Shown: positions 17,165 through 26,794, numbered from the stretch's first letter. The stretch is 64,000 bases of DNA from Paenibacillus taiwanensis DSM 18679 (GCF_000425125.1 NZ_AULE01000023.1:62001-126000), one strand, 5' to 3'. A program made the numbers and translations. Notes: generated by a model not told the origin, from the sequence alone.

Positions 17165-17746
17165 TCATGGCTGCGAAATACCTCTCCAAAAAACAGTCCA
17201 TGAGGCATTTAGTTTATCTTTTAAACGTTTCTCATCATTCCCATATACAAGTTCTAACATGATTGAGTCCACTACACCTAAGAAGGCGAGCGTAGGAATG
17301 AGCGCTTCATCCTTCATAATGGCTTTGTTGTCGATCCAAGCTTGAAATTTGCTTTCTAGTACGGATTGAATTTTGGTTTCAATATCGATAACTTCCTCAT
17401 TAATGGCTGCTGCCAAATGGACCGGTGGAAAAAAGGACATACGCAGCCAAAACTTCAATTGCTCACTCTGTTGAAACAAATCAATGACCAGTTGCAAATA
17501 TCCATATAAATCCGCTTTCGGATTGTCGGTATCCACTTTTCTCAAATATTGCAGCTTCGATGACATTTCTGCTTCTTTGGCATCTTGTAGAACTTGCAAA
17601 AACAAATCATCTTTCCCTTTAAAATGAGCATATAGAGACTGTTTTTTCATCCCTACATGGTCAGCAATTTGAGACAAGGATGCTCCTTCGTACCCGTGAA
17701 TGGTGAAAAATTTTAGTGCGATTTCTTTAATTTTGCTGCTTTTCAA
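17165..17746 (-). CDS. TetR-family repressor of the efflux gene
   Basis: The 193-residue protein starts, as I read it, with TTG at 17746, behind AGGGGTGG; a GTG at 17755 lies inside that ribosome binding site. The N-terminal helix-turn-helix is typical (GYEGASLSQIADHVGMKKQSLYAHFKGKDDLF, about 17-48). The C-terminal ligand domain is about 140 residues with no recognisable ligand signature. It is the first gene of a two-gene unit with the NorA/Bmr-like transporter. A perfect 16-bp palindrome directly follows the promoter -10 box, so autorepression is likely. Confidence 0.9.
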   Translation of the reverse strand: MKSSKIKEIALKFFTIHGYEGASLSQIADHVGMKKQSLYAHFKGKDDLFLQVLQDAKEAEMSSKLQYLRKVDTDNPKADLYGYLQLVIDLFQQSEQLKFWLRMSFFPPVHLAAAINEEVIDIETKIQSVLESKFQAWIDNKAIMKDEALIPTLAFLGVVDSIMLELVYGNDEKRLKDKLNASWTVFWRGISQP

Positions 17747-17763
17747 TACAACCACCCCTATAT

Positions 17764-17811
17764 TGACGAACGTTCGTCAGTTATTTTATCAAATTTAAAA
17801 TTTTAATACAA
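17764..17811 (-). promoter_or_regulatory. Promoter and palindromic operator of the TetR/efflux unit
   Basis: On the minus strand TTGTAT (17806-17811), a 17-base spacer and TAAAAT (17783-17788) form a promoter. The operator TGACGAACGTTCGTCA (17764-17779) is a perfect 16-bp palindrome placed where transcription should begin. Bound repressor would cover the start site. Confidence 0.8.
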
Positions 17812-18016
17812 ATGGAAGTCGCTCTCCATAGTTAAGGTCGAGGGGTTATTCTACTCTCAAGGGTGCCATTGGGAGTGTTCCAAGTTGTTAAAGCATAACG
17901 CATATTTATGAGACTCAAAACTTCATTACTAACTTACATAAATACAAGCCACTTTCAAGGTTGCGCATATTTATATGTAGTAGTGTTTTCAAAATGAAAC
18001 ATAGGGGTGATCATAT

Positions 18017-19000
18017 ATGTGTACAAATATATCCATTCCACGTAAATCAAGAAGTCTTCCTTTGATTTCAGCGCGGACAATGGATTGGGCTACGAAGCTT
18101 CCCACAGCCATAACCTTTGTACCACGAGGTCAATCGTTTCCGGAATTAGGGCAGCGTGGCGAAATACGTTGGAGGAACCGACTTGCATTTATTGGTGCAA
18201 AGAACTCAGGGGAATTTCCGAGGTTTTGGGACGGTATAAATGAGGCAGGATTGTCTGCTGCTAGCTTGTCCTTGTTTTGCAGCATATTCCCGGAGCCTCA
18301 AGCCAATACGCCCCTGCTTAGCAGCTACAATGTAGTGTCTTATGTGTTAAGTAACTTCAAAACTATTAAAGAAGTAAAGACCGCACTTTCTAAATTAACT
18401 ATCGTTAATTCGTACAATGATGCCTACCACTATATAATAAGCGACGCTTCTGGAGACCATTTAATTATAGAGTTTATAAATGGGAAGATGAAGACCTATA
18501 CGACCACAAGAGGCGTGCTAACCAATGACCCACCATATGATTGGCATCTTACGAATCTCAGTTTATATGAACAATTAAGTCTTGAAGATAAATGTAATAC
18601 GCTTTGTGATGAGGAACTTGGTGGTAGTGGGCAGCTTGGGATTCCAGGGGACCCGACACCTCAATCCCGTTTCATCCGTGGAGCTTTGCTCCAACAAACC
18701 GCTTTTATACCGAACAGTGTTCAAGAAAGTATTGGAGTGGCGCGGCAAATACTACAAACACTCTCTGTGCCAAACGGGACAGTCTATTTGCGCAAGTACA
18801 AAGGTTTATACGATTGGACGCAGTGGGGGGTTCTGCGGGATCATACGAATTTGAGTTACTATTTCTATACAGACTTTAACAGTAAGCTATATGGCATTCA
18901 CTTTCATGAACTAAATTTAAACGCTCGGAACCAAAAGCAAATCAATATCGACCAGCCTAGCTGGTACAAAGATATTTCAGATAGATTCACATCTCATTGA
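18017..19000 (+). CDS. Choloylglycine hydrolase / penicillin V acylase family enzyme
   Basis: The 327-residue protein starts MCTNIS, placing the Ntn nucleophile Cys at residue 2, exposed after Met removal. Other family residues are visible: ARTMDW near 19 (Arg contacts the substrate), an aspartate in NDPPYD near 175, and an arginine in TPQSRF near 215. The family includes bile salt hydrolases, penicillin V acylases and some acyl-homoserine-lactone acylases. There is no signal peptide, so it is cytosolic like YxeI of B. subtilis. In a soil Paenibacillus a penicillin- or lactone-acylase role is more likely than bile salt hydrolysis, but the sequence alone does not decide. It stands alone, with its own ribosome binding site AGGGGTGATC. 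Confidence 0.88.
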   Translation: MCTNISIPRKSRSLPLISARTMDWATKLPTAITFVPRGQSFPELGQRGEIRWRNRLAFIGAKNSGEFPRFWDGINEAGLSAASLSLFCSIFPEPQANTPLLSSYNVVSYVLSNFKTIKEVKTALSKLTIVNSYNDAYHYIISDASGDHLIIEFINGKMKTYTTTRGVLTNDPPYDWHLTNLSLYEQLSLEDKCNTLCDEELGGSGQLGIPGDPTPQSRFIRGALLQQTAFIPNSVQESIGVARQILQTLSVPNGTVYLRKYKGLYDWTQWGVLRDHTNLSYYFYTDFNSKLYGIHFHELNLNARNQKQINIDQPSWYKDISDRFTSH

Positions 19001-19030
19001 TTGATATTTAGGCACTCAGGTAATATTTTG

Positions 19031-19065
19031 CGATTGCTTCCCAGCACGCTACTGGGGAGCGGTCG
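19031..19065 (+). terminator. Terminator after the Ntn hydrolase
   Basis: GCTTCCCAG pairs with CTGGGGAGC, extended by CGA and TCG, and a run of seven T follows within 12 bases. Confidence 0.65.
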
Positions 19066-19231
19066 TTTAATTTTTTTGAGGAGGGGAGTAAACATTTGAA
19101 CCGGTCATTCGCTGGAGGGAGGTAACAGCACAGTTTATAATTTATAACCATATAGAACATGTGATACTATCTCCTTACAATAGGCGAGAACGATATGCGC
19201 TAGCAAGGATGGTTGGACTGGGGGATTTCAT

Positions 19232-20560
19232 ATGTCGTTTTGGAAGAAAGAGACACAACTTGATCGAATAATAAACAAACTCGTACAGGCTATGCGCACA
19301 GATATGGACTTTTTGGTGTTTGGAGCATCATCACACAAGTACAGGGTTAATAAAAAGCTTACAGCAAAAGAGCTTGCGGAATGGCAAGCAAGAAATCAGG
19401 TTACGCTCCCAGAGCCGTATACGCAGTTTTTAATGAATGTTGGAAATGGAGGTGCCGGGCCTTATTACGGGATTTATTCGATTGGAGAGGCAACCTCTCA
19501 TACGGATAGACTTGGGCTTGCTACAAAATGCGTTCTGTACCCTGGAATGACAAAAGAGGAGTGGAACCATCTGGCGGCCCCCCTGATCCATGATGAGGAC
19601 ATCTCGGACTTGGAATACGATGCCGCTCGTGATCGGGTGATGGGAGGCATGCTGTGCATCGGCACGCAAGGCTGTGAATACGATATGTATCTCGTACTAG
19701 AAGGGAAGCACAGGGGGAAAATTGTTTACACTTCAGCTTTTTATCCTGATCATCCCTTTTTCTTTGTGTATGAAGACAACTTTCTGGACTGGTATGAGCG
19801 CTGGCTGGACGAAATTATTCTGGAATATGATATCGGGTGGTTTGGCAGCAAAATGCCGGGCGATGAAAATGCGTTGATACAAGTTTATCAAAACGGCTCA
19901 AACGAAGAAACCAGATTAAAAGCGCTTGATGGAATGTTCAAGTTTAAGAAAATTTCGCAGCCAACCATTGATTTCTTAAAAAACGTTGCTGAGCGAAGAC
20001 AAAGTGATCGCACCACAGCCATTCAGCTCATCTGCAAAACCTCCTTTGACGCGGGAAGAGTCTATCTTCTGGAGCTGCTGCATTCTGATCAAAATGAGGA
20101 TTTTTTACAAGCTTTAATGACTTTAAACTGGTACGGTAAATCTTATGATTTAGAGGAATTTATACAAGTGATCTTACAAAGTCTTGACAGGGTTCATGAT
20201 TTGGAAACGTTACGTCGTGTGGGGTATGTTTTGGAATGCTCCGACGCAATTACCCTTCAAAACTTTAAGGCCTTTTTGTGCCACACCGACACGAATATAC
20301 AAAAAGCCGCAATCTATGCCACACGCAGTTGCGATAACAAATCGGAAAGTTGGGAGATCATTGAGCAGATGTTATTAGGTGGCGATAAGGAGGTCATGAA
20401 AAGCTCAATTTTATATTGGGGGCTGGTCCCTCACGAGAAGTTATTTCCATATTATAAAGCGGCATGGCCGGAATATAAAAGCAATAATAATTTCAGGGAA
20501 ACATTTATTGAGTATTTGAATGCGTTAAATTTGCCAGAAGATTATTTTGACAGAGAATGA
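19232..20560 (+). CDS. SMI1/KNR4 (SUKH) domain protein with C-terminal HEAT-like helices
   Basis: The 442-residue protein has a SUKH domain at about 30-185, marked by LPEPYTQFLMNVGNGGAGPYYGIYSI and later GCEYDMYLVLEG. The rest is an alpha-helical solenoid resembling HEAT repeats, about 210-440. SUKH domains are common immunity proteins against contact-dependent or secreted nuclease toxins, but many are stand-alone proteins of unknown role. No toxin gene is adjacent here. The HEAT-like extension is not part of the common immunity form. ATG follows GGGGGATTTC. It could be an orphan immunity protein or a housekeeping adaptor. Confidence 0.78.
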   Translation: MSFWKKETQLDRIINKLVQAMRTDMDFLVFGASSHKYRVNKKLTAKELAEWQARNQVTLPEPYTQFLMNVGNGGAGPYYGIYSIGEATSHTDRLGLATKCVLYPGMTKEEWNHLAAPLIHDEDISDLEYDAARDRVMGGMLCIGTQGCEYDMYLVLEGKHRGKIVYTSAFYPDHPFFFVYEDNFLDWYERWLDEIILEYDIGWFGSKMPGDENALIQVYQNGSNEETRLKALDGMFKFKKISQPTIDFLKNVAERRQSDRTTAIQLICKTSFDAGRVYLLELLHSDQNEDFLQALMTLNWYGKSYDLEEFIQVILQSLDRVHDLETLRRVGYVLECSDAITLQNFKAFLCHTDTNIQKAAIYATRSCDNKSESWEIIEQMLLGGDKEVMKSSILYWGLVPHEKLFPYYKAAWPEYKSNNNFRETFIEYLNALNLPEDYFDRE

Positions 20561-20806
20561 TTTCACTGCATTTATAAGAACATTTAGCTAAACTTACTTA
20601 TAGATCTATTGATCCGAGGGTAATAAACTATTTTTTAAACCAATGGAACATGTGCACAATTGTTCTATTGGTATTTTATTATGAAAATGAACTACAAGCG
20701 GCGGGTTTAATTTTGTTGGAATAACAATTAGTAATATTTCAGTTGACTTTGACGTCGTGTCGTACCTAAATATTAGGTGAACTAACTATAAAAATAACAA
20801 GATGAA

Positions 20807-20838
20807 AGGACTTGGAAAATTTAATCCAAGCCCTTTTT
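20807..20838. terminator. Hairpin beside the IS3 scar
   Basis: GGACTTGGA and TCCAAGCCC form a stem around AAATTTAA followed by TTTTT on the plus strand. On the minus strand it directly follows the stop codon of the transposase remnant, with an adjoining A/T tract, so it may have ended that gene. Confidence 0.6.
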
Positions 20839-20930
20839 ATTGAATTTCTTCTATGAATTGTTGTACTTCTTTAGGAGATTTTAATACCTAGAGTACCGTG
20901 AATGCGGCGATGAAGTCAAACTGCTTCTTA
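20838..20930 (-). pseudogene. 3' scar of an IS3-family transposase
   Basis: Read on the minus strand with one frameshift at a run of four A, the translation is RRIHGTLGIK then SPKEVQQFIEEIQ and a stop. This is the usual C-terminus of IS3/IS150-type orfB transposases (RIHxxLGYKSPxEF). Upstream codons contain stops and lose similarity. It is a short, decayed piece with no inverted repeats that I could find. Confidence 0.5.
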
Positions 20931-20981
20931 CGGAGTACCTAATACAGACTTCATGTAAAACTTTTTATTTAGTACTGGAGG

Positions 20982-22196
20982 TTACACCTTCATCTTACTA
21001 CTCGATTTCCGATCAGGTATTTTTGTTACTTTATCTAACCCGAAATCCAAGTGCCGCGTCATGTATTTATTAAAAAAGTCGGAATCAATTCCTGTCATGT
21101 GATAAAAGAAGGATACTTCTACTTTCCAATCGTTCTCAATCATTTCGCCGACGTCTACAAGACCTCTGGTTGAAACGAGATCAATGATTGTTTTGATTTT
21201 TAATGGTTTCTGAATCGGGATAACATCATCAAGCGGTTCCATTTTTAAATAACCTTTGCGATGCATGGCCGCGTAAAAGTTGCGATGATCTTTTGGCGTA
21301 AGGAGTCCGAGATTAGCTGCCCTATATCCCAACACTTGTAACGAAGCTTTCCATTTCTTTTTTAAATCCAAGTAGTCATCTGGTTTTGTAATATGGAAGA
21401 CATCCTTTATGTCTAACCTAAACTCATCTTCTGGTAACAATAGTGCTCCAGCAAACATATCTGCTTCACGCTCAATAATATTGTGCTCTTTCCGATCAAA
21501 GTTAGCGAACTCAAGACGATAGTGTAGCAACAGGTGACCTAATTCATGCGCAATATCGAAGTTCCTGCGAACGGCTGCACGTTTCATATTGCCTAAAATG
21601 ATATAGGCCCTGTCGTTGCGGGTCCAGAGGCTATATGCGTCAATCTCTTCACCAATAGCCTTCTCAAAAATGAACACTCCACTCTTTTCGATCAGGAACA
21701 TAAGATCATCATTATTAGATTTCGATAAATCAAGTCTGGTTCGTGCTAGATGTGCAACATGATTGATTTGGGTGACTCTGTCGTCCTCTGTGTGATTGAC
21801 ATACTCAATAACTTCGTCCCTTAACTGAATAATTTTGAGAGCAGGGAGGTTCACTTTAGTCGTTATATAATTTACAAACGTATCTAGATATTCGACATGC
21901 TTTGCCTCTGCCTGTGTCTTCGAAATGACATTTAATACTTTTGATCGATAGGCAATATTCATTAAGTCGATATTGGCTGGCGTCATATGTCGAGCGAGCA
22001 TGTCGTCTGTGTAAAAGTATTTACTTTTTACGCTAAAAATTCGCTTTAATTCGTTCACAATCTGCATCTTCGGTGATGTATAAGCGTTCTCGTACTGCCA
22101 GACGGCTTGTTCTGTAACACCTAACTTCTCGGAGAGCTGCTTTCGCGAATATCCGCGCATGATTCTTAAATTGGTTAGGTTCTCACCAATAAACAT
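20982..22196 (-). CDS. XRE helix-turn-helix / ImmA-IrrE metallopeptidase fusion
   Basis: The 404-residue protein has an N-terminal XRE helix-turn-helix (about 5-60, with YSRKQLSEKLGVTEQAVWQYENAYTSP). A zinc peptidase of the ImmA/IrrE family follows, with HELGH at about 217-221 and the downstream glutamate in EREADMFAGALLLPEDEF. The last 110 residues are not recognised. Such fusions act as repressors that can be cleaved or inactivated in prophages, ICEs and some toxin-antitoxin loci. It follows the unknown gene at 22236-22991 by 39 bases on the same strand. The pair is AT-rich, next to an IS scar, and looks acquired. I infer that this is the antitoxin or regulator of the pair. Confidence 0.85.
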   Translation of the reverse strand: MFIGENLTNLRIMRGYSRKQLSEKLGVTEQAVWQYENAYTSPKMQIVNELKRIFSVKSKYFYTDDMLARHMTPANIDLMNIAYRSKVLNVISKTQAEAKHVEYLDTFVNYITTKVNLPALKIIQLRDEVIEYVNHTEDDRVTQINHVAHLARTRLDLSKSNNDDLMFLIEKSGVFIFEKAIGEEIDAYSLWTRNDRAYIILGNMKRAAVRRNFDIAHELGHLLLHYRLEFANFDRKEHNIIEREADMFAGALLLPEDEFRLDIKDVFHITKPDDYLDLKKKWKASLQVLGYRAANLGLLTPKDHRNFYAAMHRKGYLKMEPLDDVIPIQKPLKIKTIIDLVSTRGLVDVGEMIENDWKVEVSFFYHMTGIDSDFFNKYMTRHLDFGLDKVTKIPDRKSSSKMKV

Positions 22197-22235
22197 GCCT
22201 GCTCCCTCCTTACTTCACTTACACGCTTTGTTTGC

Positions 22236-22991
22236 TTATAAATATTGTTCCTCATCTTCGTATATCCCAATATCGAATGCAGCCGGATCCATAATCTCCT
22301 CATTCATCTGAGGTGCCACTACCTCGCGCTCCGCATCCGTTAAATCAGCTCCGGAGATAAAGTCGGAGAGATTCTCTACAAGATAAGCGATATTATCATT
22401 TGGATTAGGTAAATAGTGCATGATCTCAGAAATCTGATAGGCCTCATCAAGTGCATACGTAAGTATATGAAATTGAGTGTAGGACGATGCGAAGCTCACA
22501 AGTTCATCTCTTATCTGGCTTTCTAAAAGGAACAAGGAGAGCTGTTCAACGCGTTCCGTTTCTTTCCCTTGTTGTGCTGACTGCCGTGTAGAGGGGAAAT
22601 CCAAGTCTTTATTGATTTTTGAGAGCTCATGAAGATAGGTACGACGTGGTCCCTTCTTCTCGTTATGGCTTGGCAGCATCGCCTGTGAAAAGCAATCTTC
22701 ATTAAAATAAGCGGCATTCTTGATGAGAAAAAGAATGTTGGAGTCTCCATGGATGAATTGGAGATAGCCCCATGTTAATCCTGCTTTTGATTTCTTGTAG
22801 GTAAAGCCGTGACCAACACATTCTTCGGCAAGTTTGCTTTCGATAAAGTTACCTTTAGTCAAAGAGAAAGCAGAGCTTATCTTCATTTTAGCTTTACGAT
22901 CTATACGATGCTCAATATAGTCACGATAACCATCTACAATAGCATCAACAATCATTTTATTGTGATCAGGACTAAACTTGTATGGATCCAT
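22236..22991 (-). CDS. Unknown protein paired with the ImmA/IrrE regulator, candidate toxin
   Basis: The 251-residue protein starts at the ATG at 22991, behind GGAG with 8 bases between; a GTG nine bases upstream lies in the ribosome binding site. No signal peptide or membrane segment is visible. The middle contains a KKSKAGLTWGYLQFIHGDSNILFLIKNA beta-rich stretch, and the C-terminus is acidic. I do not firmly recognise it. It recalls the DUF5986-type partner proteins found beside HTH/ImmA-IrrE antitoxins in Firmicutes, but this is from memory. Position first in a two-gene unit with an HTH-peptidase suggests the effector of a toxin-antitoxin or phage-defence pair. No catalytic motif can be pointed out. 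Confidence 0.7.
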   Translation of the reverse strand: MDPYKFSPDHNKMIVDAIVDGYRDYIEHRIDRKAKMKISSAFSLTKGNFIESKLAEECVGHGFTYKKSKAGLTWGYLQFIHGDSNILFLIKNAAYFNEDCFSQAMLPSHNEKKGPRRTYLHELSKINKDLDFPSTRQSAQQGKETERVEQLSLFLLESQIRDELVSFASSYTQFHILTYALDEAYQISEIMHYLPNPNDNIAYLVENLSDFISGADLTDAEREVVAPQMNEEIMDPAAFDIGIYEDEEQYL

Positions 22992-23000
22992 AGCAAACAC

Positions 23001-23358
23001 TCCAATTCAATAGAATGAGGACAGTCTATATTTTAATCGAAATTGGGGTGTGTGAATATGATTTTTTTTGAAATTTTTAAAGTTTTATTATAATTGCGAT
23101 GAATTTTTATAGTTGTCACAGCTCTTACAAGCAGTTGTGTTAAGGCTTGTTTTTTACGGTTATTGAGGTTTACGGCAGAATTCTCACTCCTTAACTGCAA
23201 CAATATGTCATCATTGAAATTTATCGTCTTTTAAATCGTATATAGCTGTAATATAATAGTAAATAACTATATCTAAATTTATAACTAATAGTGAGAGCCT
23301 ACGCTTATTGAAACGCTTACATCATTTCTTCAAATATTAGCGCATAAGGACGGTAAAC
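23001..23358. other. Intergenic region with the mqo promoter and a cre-like site
   Basis: The left half is AT-rich and holds the start of the minus-strand unit. TATAAT at 23252-23257 is a candidate -10 box for mqo, with only a weak -35 box. At 23307-23322 ATTGAAACGCTTACAT matches the catabolite-responsive element consensus WTGNAARCGNWWWCAW at all but one position. Its position downstream of the likely start site would let CcpA act as a roadblock. This fits carbon control of malate oxidation. Confidence 0.5.
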
Positions 23359-24882
23359 ATGAGCAATAAACAAACCAAAACGGACGTTATCTTAATTGGT
23401 GCCGGAATCATGAGTGCGACTTTAGGGTCTTTGCTGAAGGAATTAGTACCCGAGTGGGAAATTACAGTGTTTGAGAAGCTCGCCAACGCAGGGGAAGAAA
23501 GCTCTAATGAATGGAATAATGCGGGGACGGGTCATGCCGCACTATGCGAGCTTAATTACACCGTTGAGAAGCCAGATGGATCGATAGATATTAGCAAAGC
23601 GATAAAGATTAATGAACAGTTTCAGGTTTCAAGACAATTTTGGTCTTATCTCGTAAGCAGCAATTTGATCCGTAACCCACAGGACTTTATTGTCCCTCTG
23701 CCTCATATGAGTTTAGTGCAAGGGGAGCGGAATGTAGCGTTTTTACGAAAACGTTTTGAAGCGCTGTCAAACAATCCTTTGTTTCAAGGGATGGAGTTCT
23801 CGGACGATAAGGCTACCCTGACCGATTGGATTCCGCTAATTATGAAGGGTCGAACATCGAATGAGCCGATAGCGGCAACAAAAATAGAATCAGGTACGGA
23901 TGTCAACTTTGGTGCTTTAACGCGATTACTGCTTGACCATTTAAAAAGTAAAAATGTCGATGTCCGCTACCAACGTAGTGTAGACGATATAACACGTACC
24001 CGCGACGGTGCATGGGAATTAAAAGTGCGCAATGTCGAGAACGGTACCGTTGAACGCCATTGTGCAAAGTTTGTCTTTATTGGCGGCGGGGGTGGAAGCC
24101 TACATTTGCTACAAAAGTCGGGTATTCCTGAAGGAAAAGGTATCGGAGGCTTTCCGGTAAGCGGACTGTTTATGGTGTGCAACAATCCGGATATTGTAGC
24201 GCAGCATCATGCAAAAGTATATGGCAAGGCGCCTGTTGGTGCTCCGCCGATGTCTGTTCCGCATTTGGACACCAGATATATTGACAACCAAAAATCGTTG
24301 CTGTTTGGGCCGTTTGCCGGCTTCTCACCAAGATTTCTAAAAACAGGCTCGATGTTTGATTTGCTAACGACCGTAAAAACACATAATCTTGTCACGATGT
24401 TGGCAGCAGGCGCTAAAAACGTATCACTGACCAGGTATTTGATTCAGCAAGTGATGTTGTCAAAAGAAAAGCGGATGGGTGATTTGCGAGAGTTTGTCCC
24501 GAACGCCAAGAGTGAGGACTGGGATTTAGTAGTAGCGGGCCAGCGTGTTCAAGTCATCAAGGACACGGCTGATGGGGGCAAAGGCACACTTCAATTCGGT
24601 ACGGAAGTGATCAGTGCTGCTGACGGGTCAATCGCTGCATTGCTGGGCGCTTCTCCAGGCGCTTCTACTGCCGTCAACGTTATGCTTGAGTTAATAACTA
24701 AATGCTTCCCGCAGCACATCAAAGAGTGGGAGCCGAAAATAAAAGAAATGATTCCTTCGTATGGCGTATCGCTAGTGGAACATCCAGAACTGTTCCACCA
24801 GATTCATACGTTAACGACGCGGACGCTTCGTCTAAACAGTGAACGGCAGCCTGTCACATCGACAGCACAAAAGTTAAAATAA
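23359..24882 (+). CDS. mqo: Malate:quinone oxidoreductase
   Basis: The 507-residue protein has the FAD-binding N-terminus [20 protein letters not shown], the segment [22 protein letters not shown] near 47 that is diagnostic of Mqo, and the late [17 protein letters not shown] motif. Mqo is a peripheral membrane FAD enzyme that oxidises malate to oxaloacetate and passes electrons to quinone, an alternative to NAD-dependent malate dehydrogenase. Length is normal for the family. It is monocistronic, between its own promoter and a hairpin. A cre-like site upstream suggests catabolite repression. Confidence 0.95.
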   Translation: MSNKQTKTDVILIGAGIMSATLGSLLKELVPEWEITVFEKLANAGEESSNEWNNAGTGHAALCELNYTVEKPDGSIDISKAIKINEQFQVSRQFWSYLVSSNLIRNPQDFIVPLPHMSLVQGERNVAFLRKRFEALSNNPLFQGMEFSDDKATLTDWIPLIMKGRTSNEPIAATKIESGTDVNFGALTRLLLDHLKSKNVDVRYQRSVDDITRTRDGAWELKVRNVENGTVERHCAKFVFIGGGGGSLHLLQKSGIPEGKGIGGFPVSGLFMVCNNPDIVAQHHAKVYGKAPVGAPPMSVPHLDTRYIDNQKSLLFGPFAGFSPRFLKTGSMFDLLTTVKTHNLVTMLAAGAKNVSLTRYLIQQVMLSKEKRMGDLREFVPNAKSEDWDLVVAGQRVQVIKDTADGGKGTLQFGTEVISAADGSIAALLGASPGASTAVNVMLELITKCFPQHIKEWEPKIKEMIPSYGVSLVEHPELFHQIHTLTTRTLRLNSERQPVTSTAQKLK

Positions 24883-24888
24883 GTGAAG

Positions 24889-24926
24889 CGGCCTTCGTCC
24901 TGAATTCCATCGGACTGAGGCCGTTT
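24889..24926 (+). terminator. Hairpin terminator after mqo
   Basis: CGGCCT and AGGCCG, with inner GTCC and GGAC, form a two-step stem just after the mqo stop, followed by TTTAGC. The T-run is short. Confidence 0.65.
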
Positions 24927-25164
24927 AGCATTTCTTGATACGGTCAAACGGTGATCGCCGCCCGACTTAAACAAGCGAATAATTACGTCCATTTGGAATC
25001 TTAATTGAGGCATATGGGACAATAAAAGAGAATAACGTATGTTTCAGTCCAATTCTGGCAAAATGGAATTAGGGATTAAACGTAAAATAGGTTATGATTG
25101 CATGTATGAAAACGAATATGATGGACAGATCATATAAAAATTAGCAGAAGTAGGATAAATGTAA

Positions 25165-26721
25165 ATGACAGATAACAAAGAACAAATGTACCGTTTTAGT
25201 GAAGCCCCGATCTGGGATTTGCAGCGGACTTATTATGAACAAAAAGGTATGAAGGCTTGGAACAATGACCAAGTGCCTCAGTACATTACGAGTAATCCAA
25301 TGATCGCCACCACATATGCAGAAATGATCTTTGGGTTTCTTCAAGATCGGGCTGATCAGGGACATCGCTCAGCGCCGGTCTGGATTGTGGAGCTTGGAGC
25401 AGGAGCGGGACGTCTGGCTTACCACGTGCTGCATGAATTAGGTCGGCTGAGAGAATATGCGGGCATAGAACTAGAGCTGCCTCCATTTCGTTATATTATG
25501 ACGGATTTGGCTATGAGCAATGTGTTGGCTTGGAAGGAGCATCCTGCTCTACAAACTTTTATTGAAGCAGGAATACTTGATTTTGCACGTTTTGATGCAC
25601 TTCAGGACACAGAACTCCATCTGGTCGTAGCAGACACAACGATTAGTGAGGGCGATTTAGAGCAGCCCTTAATGATAGTCGCCAACTACTTCTTTTGTGG
25701 TATTCCACAAGAGCTGATTTATGTAGGTGATGGTCAAATTTACGAAGCCGATGTTATCGTGGATCGTCCTGATAATATGGATTCCCTTCAACCGTCAGAA
25801 GCGTTACATCAAATATCTTTACGTTATGAGTATCGGCGAGCTCCTGAGTATGAACAAGAAACGTATCCATACCGGGATGTGATTACGGTTTATCAGGAAC
25901 AGCTAGAAGATTCCCACTTTCTATTTCCTGTAGCGGGATTGACGTGCTTGGAACGTTTAAAACGATTGTCTCAGGCAGGCTTTCTATTACTAACAGCAGA
26001 TAAAGGCGATCATTTGCTTGATAATTGGAAGTTCGCAGAACCGCCAGAGTTGATTTTGCATGGAAGTTTTTCTTTAACAGCAAATTATCATGCCATTCAA
26101 CACTATTATGAGCAAAGAGGGGCCACAGCTTTATTTCCACCGCATCATTATAAGAACCTAAATGTGGGCTGTATTATTCATTTGGATACGCCAAAAACAT
26201 ATATACATACCAGATTAGCTTATCGCCGGTTTATTGAACGCTTTGGTCCGGACGATTTCTTTAGTATGAAGGAATGGGTAGATCGTAACATAGACAGTAT
26301 GCAACTACAGCAAATATTAAGTTTTTGGCGTTTAGGCGGATACGATGCTGAATTTTTTATTCAAAGTGCGAGTCGGATTTCGAGTTTGCTGCCAGATGCA
26401 AATGATGAGGAAATACAGGATATTTGGTTAGGTATTCAGCTTATGTGGTCTTCGTACTACATTATGGAACAGCGTTATGACCTGGCACTTGATGCGGGAT
26501 TGATTCTGTTCGAGATGGACATGTATGAAGAGTCAAAACGCTTCTTGGAACTGTCGATACATACAGACCAGGACCAGATCGTATCCACCGTATTTTATTG
26601 TCTTGCCATTTGTTGTTTCGAGTTAGAGTTGGAAGATGAAGCATTACAGTACACACGAAAGCTAGTAGAGCTTGAACCTGATCATGAAGAGGCGCTGGAA
26701 TTGTTAAGCCGATTCGAATGA
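25165..26721 (+). CDS. SAM-dependent methyltransferase-like protein with C-terminal TPR helices
   Basis: The 518-residue protein has a methyltransferase motif I (VWIVELGAGAGRLAYHVLHEL, near 72) of the MidA-like class, with MTDLAMSNVLAW after it as the acidic ribose-binding strand. The last 100 residues form tetratricopeptide-like helical pairs (ALDAGLILFEMDMYEESKRFLELSI, YCLAICCFELELEDEALQYTRKLVELEPDHEEAL). The combination suggests a protein methyltransferase that recognises its target by the TPR part. The substrate is unknown. It stands alone between terminator-like regions. Confidence 0.75.
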   Translation: MTDNKEQMYRFSEAPIWDLQRTYYEQKGMKAWNNDQVPQYITSNPMIATTYAEMIFGFLQDRADQGHRSAPVWIVELGAGAGRLAYHVLHELGRLREYAGIELELPPFRYIMTDLAMSNVLAWKEHPALQTFIEAGILDFARFDALQDTELHLVVADTTISEGDLEQPLMIVANYFFCGIPQELIYVGDGQIYEADVIVDRPDNMDSLQPSEALHQISLRYEYRRAPEYEQETYPYRDVITVYQEQLEDSHFLFPVAGLTCLERLKRLSQAGFLLLTADKGDHLLDNWKFAEPPELILHGSFSLTANYHAIQHYYEQRGATALFPPHHYKNLNVGCIIHLDTPKTYIHTRLAYRRFIERFGPDDFFSMKEWVDRNIDSMQLQQILSFWRLGGYDAEFFIQSASRISSLLPDANDEEIQDIWLGIQLMWSSYYIMEQRYDLALDAGLILFEMDMYEESKRFLELSIHTDQDQIVSTVFYCLAICCFELELEDEALQYTRKLVELEPDHEEALELLSRFE

Positions 26722-26794
26722 TTCCGCTATTTAGCCAATAGTATTCTTTTGATGTTTTATGATAGGATAAAGACTTATAACAGAGAGGAAGTGC

